Shown here piece after piece: positions 1-7,119 of a DNA stretch of 47,234 bases. Both the position numbers and the translations under genes were made by a program. How positions within the stretch are numbered: the first letter of the stretch is position 1; the number at the start of each line of letters is the position of its first letter. Source of the DNA: G963692885 sp964657395 (GTDB lineage Bacteria > Acidobacteriota > Terriglobia > Terriglobales > Acidobacteriaceae); the NCBI GenBank assembly GCA_964657395.1, contig CAZZUX010000015.1:1-47234 (forward strand), given 5' to 3'. The notes under the pieces are model-generated. The model was not told the DNA's origin and did not search any database. It saw only the letters and a list, made by a program, of their open reading frames with translations.

Positions 1-113
1 CGTTCAGCGCGAAAGGCGGTTCCCGTTTACCAGGACAGCGTTCAGGCCCCCCGAGGCCCGGTGGCATGAGGCCGCCCACGCGTAAGCCGCGTCCAGAGAA
101 AGAAACCGAATGA
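1..113 (+). CDS. C-terminal tail of an upstream gene, cut by the window edge (possibly pseudouridine synthase RluB)
   Basis: Reading from base 3, an open frame runs to a TGA at 111-113. It encodes a low-complexity tail rich in Gly, Pro, Arg and Lys (it includes PGGMRPPTRKPRPEKETE). The stop overlaps the cmk ATG in an ATGA arrangement, which is typical of translationally coupled operon genes and is the main reason to believe this frame. Basic disordered tails of this sort are common at the end of RluB-type 23S rRNA pseudouridine synthases, which often precede cmk. The family name is therefore inferred from context only, since no catalytic domain lies inside the window. Confidence 0.4.
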   Translation, partial: FSAKGGSRLPGQRSGPPRPGGMRPPTRKPRPEKETE

Positions 114-937
114 GCACGAACAACGGGCACCCTGGTCCTTCAGGGGAGTTCGCAAAGGGCTCGGAGGCTACAGGGAACGGAACACACGTGAACGGACCGG
201 TGCCGCTGATCGTAGCGATCGACGGACCAGCCGGAGCGGGGAAGAGTACGCTCGCTGCTCATCTCGCCTCCCGTTTCAAATTGCTCAATATTGAAACTGG
301 TGCGATGTATAGGGCCTTCGCGCTCAAGGCACTCGAGACGGGGTTCTCGCCAGATGATGCCGGAGCGTTGGAGACCCTGCTGCATCGCACAGAGATTGTT
401 CTCGAACCAGGGGCTGAGGGCAACCGCGTGTTGCTTGACGACGTAGACGTGACCAGTCGCCTTCGAACGCCTGAGATTACTGCCGCAGCGTCACGCGTCA
501 GCGTGCATCCGGCAGTAAGGGCTTGGCTGGTGGGTCTGCAGCAGGCGATGGGGACTGCTCCTCGCATCGGTAGTGCTCTGGCAGGCGTCGTGATGGAAGG
601 CAGGGATATTGGCGGCACCGTCTTTCCGCAGGCGCAGGTGAAAATCTTTCTGGATGCCTCACCAGAGAAGCGCAGCGAGCGCAGGTATGCACAGGTGCCG
701 GTAGAAGACGGCAATAAGGCGGCTGCTGACCAAAATGGCGATCCAGCTCAAAGTCCCGGTGAAGTCCTGCGAGCCATGCGGGAGCGGGATCAGCGGGATC
801 GCAACCGGGCCATCTCACCATTGAGGCCCGCTCCTGACGCGGTGATCATCGACTCCACCTATCTCACGCTCGACGAAGTCATCTCACAGGCCGAAGCTAT
901 CGTTACTGAACGATGGGCTCCGGTGGCGCATCATTAG
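110..937 (+). CDS. cmk: Cytidylate kinase
   Basis: Transfers a phosphate from ATP to CMP or dCMP in the cytosol, feeding CTP and dCTP pools. The P-loop GPAGAGKST lies at residues 39-47, followed by the conserved NIETGAMYRA substrate segment, EGRDIGGTVFP in the middle and the LID-like RDQRDRNRAISPL stretch near the C-terminus. At 275 residues it is longer than the usual ~225. About 33 poorly conserved residues precede the first strand, and a loop of about 15 residues rich in Asp, Gly and Ala sits before the LID. The ATG overlaps the stop of the upstream frame, which favours this start, although a GTG at 188 would give a more typical length. Its 3' end overlaps the end of the opposite-strand DUF4097 gene by 35 bases. 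Confidence 0.95.
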   Translation: MSTNNGHPGPSGEFAKGSEATGNGTHVNGPVPLIVAIDGPAGAGKSTLAAHLASRFKLLNIETGAMYRAFALKALETGFSPDDAGALETLLHRTEIVLEPGAEGNRVLLDDVDVTSRLRTPEITAAASRVSVHPAVRAWLVGLQQAMGTAPRIGSALAGVVMEGRDIGGTVFPQAQVKIFLDASPEKRSERRYAQVPVEDGNKAAADQNGDPAQSPGEVLRAMRERDQRDRNRAISPLRPAPDAVIIDSTYLTLDEVISQAEAIVTERWAPVAHH

Positions 938-2450
938 ACGGAGCATGTAAATGGCGCGCCGGCCGCTCCGGACGCTCAGGCTTCTCCGGGCGTTCCGGCT
1001 GCTCCGGCACCTCTGAGTTCTCGCCGCCTTTGCGGATGTGCACGTCGCCATGATTGGTCACCACAGAAATCGTAGGTCCGCCGCCGCCAACTTTGCCACT
1101 CGCACTGCGGCGGTCGTTCTGGCTGCTCTGGGGTACCTCAAAGTCTGTTGACATGTCGCCATCATTGGTTGAGGCCTGCAGATCAAACTTCGCGTCGGGC
1201 GGGAGACTCAGGTCAATCGATCCGTTGTCGTTGTGAATGCTGACGTCCTGTAAGGGTGCGGAAGCTGACAGAGTAACGTCACCATTACTGTTTTCAATGT
1301 GAGCTGCGCCTTGAATGAACGTGCCTTCCACATCTTTGGAGCGGGTCACTACCCGTACGGGTCCGGTTACATTTTTGAATTGCAGGTCGCCCGAGTCGAG
1401 AGTTAGATTGCCGGGAACGCTGGCGATGGTGATATCGGTGCGGCTTGAATGAAGGTTTAACGGTGCTGAGATCTGCTGCAGATGCATGTCACCAAAGAAG
1501 TCGCCGTTCAGCGACACATGGCCTTTGACGCCAGAGAGCGACACATCGTCCATGCGGCCTTCGACTACCACTTCGCCGCCGATGGACGTCGCTGAGAAAT
1601 CTCCCTTGGTCATATGAGTATGTACATTGCCGGTGATGTTATCCAGCTTGACGTCGCCTTTGCCGGCCGCAACTGTGACGTTGGTCTTGGTGCCATCGAC
1701 TGTCACATCGCCGTGACCGGCATTGATGTCAAGCGAGGCATCGGCCGGCATCTCGATGGTGAGATCGGCATGCGCGGCATTCAGATCGGCAGTCTGCAAC
1801 AGCACCTGCGATCCGGAAACAGTAATGTGTGGGGCGATGCGGCCAAGCTGCTTCTGGGCATCCCGGTCGGAGGACGCATACACCACGTTGCGTGAGGAGA
1901 CATGCATGCGCTCATCCTGCGAGGTGGAGATGGTGACATCGCCACGCGGATTGACGATCCGCAGCGAGGCATTCACCGGCATCGCCTGTTCAAGCTCGGT
2001 GGTCGCGTTATGCTGCTGTCCGAAGAGGTGCCAGGCGAGATCGTCATCACCATTTTCGAAGCCGAACGGCTGCCAGCCCTGGCGGCCGTGCCAGCCCATG
2101 TGAGTGCTCGAGCCGACAACAGCCAGGATAATAATAAGAACGACGATGCCGCCCACTCCGCGACGTGCTCCATAGGGGCGATCACGCTCCAGCCACCACT
2201 CTCCCAGGGAAAGCACGCCAATACCGATCAAGAGGACGGGCCACCAGCGGCTGTACCAGTCCCAGAAAGCCAGCCCGTTGATCTTGCCTGTTTCGATGAG
2301 AAGGGCGAGAACACCGATGAGCACCAGCAGGACTGGACGAACGATCGAAGGCCGGCGCTGCATCCGCCAGTAATCGCGCTGCGCTCTGTAGGCATCGCGC
2401 TGGGCTCTGGCTGCGTCGCGCGCTGAGTAGGGTGGAGGAATAGTAGCCAT
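903..2450 (-). CDS. DUF4097-family beta-repeat membrane protein with LiaF-like transmembrane region
   Basis: The N-terminus has an Arg/Gln-rich cytoplasmic segment, then three hydrophobic helices (near residues 38-55, 70-85 and 100-115) like the LiaI/LiaF membrane region. A long extracytoplasmic part follows, built of short repeating beta strands such as GDVTISTS, GDVTVDGT, GDVKLDN and GDVTLSAS; this is the DUF4097 right-handed beta-helix-like pattern. It ends in a Pro/Glu/Arg tail (PERPEKPERPERP). The ATG at 2450 is preceded by GGGAGG at good spacing and shares a base with the preceding stop (TGATG); a GTG one codon earlier is also possible. It is last in the sigma/anti-sigma operon. A role in envelope sensing or surface structure is inferred from context; no biochemical role is known to me. 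Confidence 0.85.
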   Translation of the reverse strand: MATIPPPYSARDAARAQRDAYRAQRDYWRMQRRPSIVRPVLLVLIGVLALLIETGKINGLAFWDWYSRWWPVLLIGIGVLSLGEWWLERDRPYGARRGVGGIVVLIIILAVVGSSTHMGWHGRQGWQPFGFENGDDDLAWHLFGQQHNATTELEQAMPVNASLRIVNPRGDVTISTSQDERMHVSSRNVVYASSDRDAQKQLGRIAPHITVSGSQVLLQTADLNAAHADLTIEMPADASLDINAGHGDVTVDGTKTNVTVAAGKGDVKLDNITGNVHTHMTKGDFSATSIGGEVVVEGRMDDVSLSGVKGHVSLNGDFFGDMHLQQISAPLNLHSSRTDITIASVPGNLTLDSGDLQFKNVTGPVRVVTRSKDVEGTFIQGAAHIENSNGDVTLSASAPLQDVSIHNDNGSIDLSLPPDAKFDLQASTNDGDMSTDFEVPQSSQNDRRSASGKVGGGGPTISVVTNHGDVHIRKGGENSEVPEQPERPEKPERPERPARHLHAPSNDAPPEPIVQ

Positions 2451-2785
2451 CACAGCCTCCCTTCCGGCGTAATGTCGGCCGGCGGTACGGGCACAATGGA
2501 GGTAGAGGGCGTCACTGGCTGCCCAGGCTGGCCCCAGCCGTGCGATGACGGAACGCTCCCTGGATACTGTCCCGTGCTGAAGTTACCTGCCGGATAGGCT
2601 GACGGATCCAATGCGGTCACGGCGGAGCGCTCCAGAAGGGTGAGAATGCCAGCCACGATCAGGTACAGCGGCCAGCTTTGTCCAAAGCTCAACACACCCC
2701 ATTGGTGCAGCAGAGCGGTAAGGCCAAAGGTCAGCAGGTAAGCAGGTCCGCGCAGGCGGCGGATCAATAACCAGCGGGGATTCAT
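2450..2785 (-). CDS. Small membrane protein with LiaI/LiaF-like (DUF5668-like) region
   Basis: A 111-residue protein with two hydrophobic stretches (about residues 14-28 and 36-52), separated by a short loop with a Trp-Pro turn (SFGQSWPLYLI), as in LiaI/LiaF-type membrane units. A soluble tail rich in Pro, Gly and Ser follows. The ATG at 2785 overlaps the preceding TGA (ATGA) and has GGGAGG about 6 bases upstream; its own stop overlaps the next start. It is therefore a coupled member of the five-gene operon. Its function is unknown. The repeated use of the same membrane unit in three successive genes suggests that the products assemble with one another, but this is an inference. Confidence 0.78.
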   Translation of the reverse strand: MNPRWLLIRRLRGPAYLLTFGLTALLHQWGVLSFGQSWPLYLIVAGILTLLERSAVTALDPSAYPAGNFSTGQYPGSVPSSHGWGQPGQPVTPSTSIVPVPPADITPEGRL

Positions 2786-3699
2786 AAGGAGCCTCCCGGT
2801 CCATTTCCATTGCTGCCGCGGAAGCCTGCTTCACGGGTGCGGCGAATCACCAGCCACACACCTACGCCGACGATGAGAAGAGGCCAGCCGCGGCCGATCC
2901 AGTCTTCGTGAAAGATGCCCAGGCTGCCGAGCAGGAACAGTACACCCAGCCCTATCAGCACGATGGCACCGGTCGGAACGTCATTCCTGCCAAGCGGCAC
3001 CGGCGCCTGCACGTAAGGAGGTGCCGGTGGAGGAGGGCCGCCGACATAGGTGCCGGGGACGAAACCCGCGGCGTAGCCAGCAGTGGGTGGCACATAGGAG
3101 CTGTAGGCGCCGGGGGCACCTGCTGGAGGTTCGCCTGAGAATGGTGCCGATGAGGTGGAAGGTCCGGTGCCTGGCGTGAACGGCATCCCGGCAGGAGGTA
3201 CCGGCGGAGGAATGGCGCCTTCCGGATGCTGCTGCAGCCCGAGCCGGTGGCCAAGATCATTCAGGCCAAATGGATTGGGCAGCGGGGTTCCGTCACGACG
3301 CGCCCGGGCAGTCTGGTAGGCGTCAAATACCTGGTAGGCAATCCAGAAGGGAATCAGGATCCCGAAAAAGCTCTCATGTGCCGAGAAGCTGCATAGCAGC
3401 GCAAAGATGAAAACATGGGCCAGTCCTTTTACGAACTGCCCGTTGTACATCGCGCCCACTCCTGGAATGAAACCGAGTCCCAGTGCCAGGCCGGGATTTG
3501 GCGCGCCGGACGCAGGGAGACCTACATAGGTCGGCCGTGTGGAGCCAGGGACACTTCCTGCAGTGTTGACACGGGCTGTCAGGCAGGGTTCGCAATAGAT
3601 GACGCCGCCTACGTTGCGAATGCATTCCTGGCAGAGTGGCTTGCCGCAAACCTGGCAATAGGCAGAAACAAGTGTTTCAGGATGATTTGCGCAATTCAT
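2782..3699 (-). CDS. B-box zinc-finger membrane protein with LiaF-like C-terminal region
   Basis: The first 40 residues form a B-box-type zinc site: C3, H6, C15, C18, C23, C26, C36 and C39. A hydrophobic block follows around residues 70-125 (GLGFIPGVGAMYNGQFVKG and later helices), which resembles the membrane unit of TM2-like proteins. Next comes a long Pro/Gly/Ala/Tyr-rich linker, then a LiaF-like hairpin of two helices near the C-terminus (VLIGLGVLFLLGSLGIF and WPLLIVGVGVWLVI). AAGGAG lies 7 bases upstream of the ATG, and the gene follows the anti-sigma stop by one base. The cytoplasmic zinc domain joined to a membrane unit suggests a sensor or scaffold that links the envelope to the sigma switch. 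That role is inferred. Confidence 0.85.
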   Translation of the reverse strand: MNCANHPETLVSAYCQVCGKPLCQECIRNVGGVIYCEPCLTARVNTAGSVPGSTRPTYVGLPASGAPNPGLALGLGFIPGVGAMYNGQFVKGLAHVFIFALLCSFSAHESFFGILIPFWIAYQVFDAYQTARARRDGTPLPNPFGLNDLGHRLGLQQHPEGAIPPPVPPAGMPFTPGTGPSTSSAPFSGEPPAGAPGAYSSYVPPTAGYAAGFVPGTYVGGPPPPAPPYVQAPVPLGRNDVPTGAIVLIGLGVLFLLGSLGIFHEDWIGRGWPLLIVGVGVWLVIRRTREAGFRGSNGNGPGGSL

Positions 3700-3700
3700 T

Positions 3701-4705
3701 TCAGACTCCTTCCCGTCCGGTCGTTATGTCGTTCTTTACAGGCCTTGAGCGCTGCTTGGTGCATAGCCCGATCGCCTGCCTTCCGGTACGTGCTTCCAAA
3801 ACCAGCACTGCTTTCAGTTCCAACTGACGGCTGCCAACAAGGCAGACATCTTGAAGATGAGGCTGCCGCCCGTCATAGTCATCGCGACGAAGACCGGCCA
3901 TAATCGGCTCACCGGGCAAAGCAGCTACAACCGGTGCACCTCTACGTGGTGCCGCAGGTGCCGCTTGACCGTTTGGATCCATCTTTTGCGCGCTCCCGCC
4001 ACCCGGTTTTGTCTTCGGCTGTGCGTTCTTGTCAGTGTTTGCAGGTGCAGGGTCTGCAGGTGCACTCTGCGGACTGCTCAACGGTGTCGCGGTGTTTTGT
4101 TTGATCTCGCGGACCCGGGATTCCAGTTCATAGACGAAACGAAGATTGTCGTAATAGCGCACCAGGTGAGCATCGGCTACGTAGAATTGCCGCGTCAGGC
4201 TGCTTGCGATCGCGGTCGGCTTCAGATCACTGAGATGAAATCCATTCAGCCGGACACCCGTCAGGTTCAGAGTGAAAGCGATCGAGAAGAAGGCCATGGC
4301 TGCAGTCATCATCCAGCGCGATTGAGCGGCATGACGCTCCAGGCCAGGCAGCCAACCCGGAGGCACGATGGCGGCGGTGGCCTCTCCTGCAACTGCTAAG
4401 GGCGATTGCGGTGTCAATTCGGTTCCACTGGTCTGCGCCAGGATACGGCCGACCAGGTCCTGCGGGACGTCCGGCTCCGCTTCCAGGAAGTGCAGCCATT
4501 CGCTGCCCCGTTTTGCTTCTTCCAACAGCTGGGCGCAGGCGAGGCAAGTCTCGCGGTGTGCCTCGAAGGCTGCTGATTCCGTGGCCGACAGCGTTCCATC
4601 GAGGGCATCCACCAGCAGCGCTTCCCACTCGGAGCAAACCAGCCGGCGCGGCTTGCCTCCAGTGCTGCTCTTCGGCGTCTCGGATTTTGGATCGAAGCTC
4701 GACAT
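3701..4705 (-). CDS. Anti-sigma factor with zinc-finger (zf-HC2-like) domain
   Basis: The N-terminal cytoplasmic part has a Cys near residue 24, then H-R-E-T-C-L-A-C (HxxxCxxC) near residues 50-57, the zinc-binding anti-sigma signature. One transmembrane helix follows (WMMTAAMAFFSIAFTLNL). The outer part has a helical segment and a Pro/Ala/Gln linker. The ATG abuts the TAG of the sigma gene, with AGGTGA upstream inside the sigma gene, so the two are translated together, as expected for a sigma/anti-sigma pair. It should hold the sigma factor inactive at the membrane until a signal arrives. The signal is unknown. Confidence 0.82.
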   Translation of the reverse strand: MSSFDPKSETPKSSTGGKPRRLVCSEWEALLVDALDGTLSATESAAFEAHRETCLACAQLLEEAKRGSEWLHFLEAEPDVPQDLVGRILAQTSGTELTPQSPLAVAGEATAAIVPPGWLPGLERHAAQSRWMMTAAMAFFSIAFTLNLTGVRLNGFHLSDLKPTAIASSLTRQFYVADAHLVRYYDNLRFVYELESRVREIKQNTATPLSSPQSAPADPAPANTDKNAQPKTKPGGGSAQKMDPNGQAAPAAPRRGAPVVAALPGEPIMAGLRRDDYDGRQPHLQDVCLVGSRQLELKAVLVLEARTGRQAIGLCTKQRSRPVKNDITTGREGV

Positions 4706-5467
4706 CTACATCACCTGCCCTTTGCTGCGTTCCAGCAGCCGGGCCAATTCCGCGCGGCCGCGGCTGATTCTGGATTTCACCGTGCCCTCCGGAATGCGGA
4801 GAACCGCTGCGATCTCCTTGTAATCCATGTCCTGCAGATCTCGCAGGATCACGGCTTCCCGCAACTCGGGCGAGACCCTTGCCAACGCATTTTGCACCAT
4901 TCTGCCAATTTCCTTACTGGCCGCCTGGTCGTGCGGGGAAGGTGCCCGGGACGCCATGCGGTCGCTCATCTTCAAACCTTCCTGGTCTTCGCCCGCCTGG
5001 TCCCATCCCTGGTCGAAGGAATCACTGGCTCGTTCCAGCCGGGTCTTCCGGAAATGATCCACCAGCATATTGCGAGTCAGCGTCGTGATCCACGTATTGA
5101 AGCCACCCTTGGCAGCGTCAAAATTCTTGAGATTGCCGTACAGCTTCAGAAACAGGTCCTGGGTGAGGTCTTCGGCGTCGTGAGCCGACCCGGTGAAACG
5201 GAAGCAGAGGCCATATACCCTCCGATGCTGTCCACGAACCAGTTCAGACCAGGCACTGTTGTCACCGTCCATGCAGTGCTTGACAATGAGCACCCAGTCC
5301 ACGTCGGGTGTCGTACTGACCTTCTGTGCGGCAGTCGACACCGCTGCTGATCCCGGAAAGGATCGATTCTCGCGCCGCGTGCTGTCAGGTGCCGGACTCA
5401 TGGAGGCTGGAAGAAGTTTCTCCGGCGTCCGGGCCCGCTCTACTTTACGCGGAGCCGCCGACGCCAT
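4706..5467 (-). CDS. ECF-type RNA polymerase sigma factor
   Basis: Contains sigma region 2 (VYGLCFRFTGSAHDAEDLTQ, then DLFLKLYGNLKNFD, with the -10-binding FNTWITTLTRNMLVDHFRK) and region 4 (LREAVILRDLQDMDYKEIA followed by LRIPEGTVKSRISRGRAEL). The linker between them is longer than usual. An in-frame ATG at 5506 also exists, but the likely ECF promoter would place the transcript start near 5508. I therefore prefer the ATG at 5467, which has GGAATGG upstream and leaves a leader of about 40 bases; the ATG at 5401 is another option. It heads the operon with its anti-sigma factor and three membrane proteins, and it probably transcribes its own promoter. Confidence 0.9.
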   Translation of the reverse strand: MASAAPRKVERARTPEKLLPASMSPAPDSTRRENRSFPGSAAVSTAAQKVSTTPDVDWVLIVKHCMDGDNSAWSELVRGQHRRVYGLCFRFTGSAHDAEDLTQDLFLKLYGNLKNFDAAKGGFNTWITTLTRNMLVDHFRKTRLERASDSFDQGWDQAGEDQEGLKMSDRMASRAPSPHDQAASKEIGRMVQNALARVSPELREAVILRDLQDMDYKEIAAVLRIPEGTVKSRISRGRAELARLLERSKGQVM

Positions 5468-5513
5468 AGCGAAACCATTCCACGGTAGTGTAGCCGCCAG
5501 ACTCATGAAAGCT

Positions 5514-5542
5514 TGTACGCAGCTTGGGCGAAATTGGTTCCC
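5514..5542 (-). promoter_or_regulatory. Predicted ECF-type promoter of the sigma/DUF4097 operon
   Basis: On the minus strand GGGAACC (5542-5536) is followed after exactly 16 bases by CGTAC (5519-5515). GGAAC with CGT at 15-17 bases is the general form of ECF sigma promoters. The position just upstream of a sigma gene fits autoregulation. A near-identical arrangement sits upstream of the second sigma gene in this window at 46254-46282. Confidence 0.6.
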
Positions 5543-5692
5543 TTGCGCCAGGAAACGACCCGGCGCCGTCCCTCCGGGCCCAATGACGGGATTGTGGATG
5601 CGGGCAGCGTCTCCAAAGGAATGTCCAGGGTCGGGACCTGCGACGGCAGCCTGCTACCATGACGCACAACCTGTCGCCCGCGAGGAAACTCT

Positions 5693-7012
5693 TTGAGCCA
5701 TCGTCTGCAGCTTTGTTGCCGTCTGCTTGCCTTTGTTCCTGCTGCCACCTTGCTTCCATCGCACGCTATGGCGCAGACGCCGCCTGCCCCGGCAACGACA
5801 CAGGTTGTACATGCGGGATTGCTGGTGGATGTGCGCGATGGCCACGTAACCCGGGACGCATACATCAGTATTACCGGGGAACGAGTGACCGCTATCTCTA
5901 CGACGGCACCTGCGGCGAGCGCGGCGATCCTCGACCTGGGCCGGTTCACCATTGTGCCTGGCCTCATCGATGCGCATGGTCACATCCTTTCGGATCCCAC
6001 CACGCAGTCCTCCGCAGCGTACCTGATGACCTCGGCGCCCGAGGCGACGGTTCGCGGCGTGGCCAACCTGCAGCTTTGGCTGAAACATGGCTTTACCGTC
6101 GTGCGCGACGCCTGCGAATCGTATCCTTCCTATCCGCAGTTCGCGCTGCGGGACGGAGTTGCCAGAGGTCTGATCACGGGTCCCCGCATCATCGCCGCCG
6201 GCAGCTGCGTGTCTCTGACTGGCGGCCATGGCGATGCGGATCGGCTGTCGCCCGACAAGCCCGGCCTCCATGAGCCGAACGAAGTGGACACAGTTGATGA
6301 CGTCAGCCGCATCGTGCGCCGCGACATCAAGTATGGGGCCGACTGGATCAAGCTCATGGCCACCGGTGGCGTCATGGATCCCATCAGTGACTACCGCGTG
6401 CAGGAATTGAGCGACGAGCAGATGGCGCGTGCCATAGCCGATGCTCATCGTGCCGGACACAAAGTGATGGCTCATGCCGAAGGCGCAGTCGGTATCAAGG
6501 CAGCTGTGCGCGCCGGGGTCGATTCGATTGAGCATGGCACCGTGCTCGATGATGAAGGCGCCAGGCTGATGGCCGAACACGGCACCTGGCTGGTGCCGAC
6601 GCTCTATTGCTTCCAACACGACTTGCAGACCGGCCTCTCCAAAGGTCGCGAGCCGAGCAGCATGGCAAAAGGCATTGCGATTGTGAAAGAGCAGGGACCG
6701 GCCTTCCAGCGTGCCTTGAAGTACCACCTCAAGATTGCGTATGGCGTTGATGATGACGATGTCGACGAGTCGGTTTCGATGGAGTTTGGCGCACTGGTGA
6801 GAGGCGGCATGACGCCGCTGCAGGCTTTGCAGGCAGCGACCATCAACGGGGCAGAGCTATTGTCGCTCGATAAGGATCTCGGCACGATCGAGCCGGGCAA
6901 ACTTGCAGACCTCGTCGCCGTTCCGTCGAATCCGCTCGATGACATCACCACCATGGAACGGGTCGCCTGGGTGATGAAGGCAGGAAAGGTCGTAAAACCG
7001 CTCACGCCGTAG
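5693..7012 (+). CDS. Secreted amidohydrolase-superfamily protein (imidazolonepropionase/prolidase-like)
   Basis: A metal-dependent hydrolase of the amidohydrolase superfamily. It has an HxH pair (H95, H97 in IDAHGHIL), a likely carboxylated Lys in DWIKLMATGGV, His residues in VMAHAEG and SIEHGT, and an Asp in IAYGVDDD where related enzymes have GTD. The composite C-terminal motif GTIEPGKLADLVAV is typical of the family. The start is a TTG with GAGGAA five bases upstream, and it gives a clean signal peptide ending in SHAMA before QTPP, so the enzyme is probably exported to the periplasm. The substrate cannot be told from sequence; relatives act on dipeptides, hydantoins or other cyclic amides. 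It is divergent from the sigma operon. Confidence 0.9.
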   Translation: MSHRLQLCCRLLAFVPAATLLPSHAMAQTPPAPATTQVVHAGLLVDVRDGHVTRDAYISITGERVTAISTTAPAASAAILDLGRFTIVPGLIDAHGHILSDPTTQSSAAYLMTSAPEATVRGVANLQLWLKHGFTVVRDACESYPSYPQFALRDGVARGLITGPRIIAAGSCVSLTGGHGDADRLSPDKPGLHEPNEVDTVDDVSRIVRRDIKYGADWIKLMATGGVMDPISDYRVQELSDEQMARAIADAHRAGHKVMAHAEGAVGIKAAVRAGVDSIEHGTVLDDEGARLMAEHGTWLVPTLYCFQHDLQTGLSKGREPSSMAKGIAIVKEQGPAFQRALKYHLKIAYGVDDDDVDESVSMEFGALVRGGMTPLQALQAATINGAELLSLDKDLGTIEPGKLADLVAVPSNPLDDITTMERVAWVMKAGKVVKPLTP

Positions 7013-7119
7013 TGATACATGAAGCGCCGGCCGGTTACTCCTGGCAGTATCTTGGTGTCATGATCCGGACGAAATGTTCTGGTATCAGTTACATGCTTTC
7101 ATGTAGCCTTCGGCAACGT

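Noticed and set aside
5654..6727. Long open frame of 357 codons on the minus strand
   Set aside because: Lies wholly antisense to the well-supported amidohydrolase, has no family motif and no ribosome binding site. It is a shadow frame of GC-rich coding DNA.
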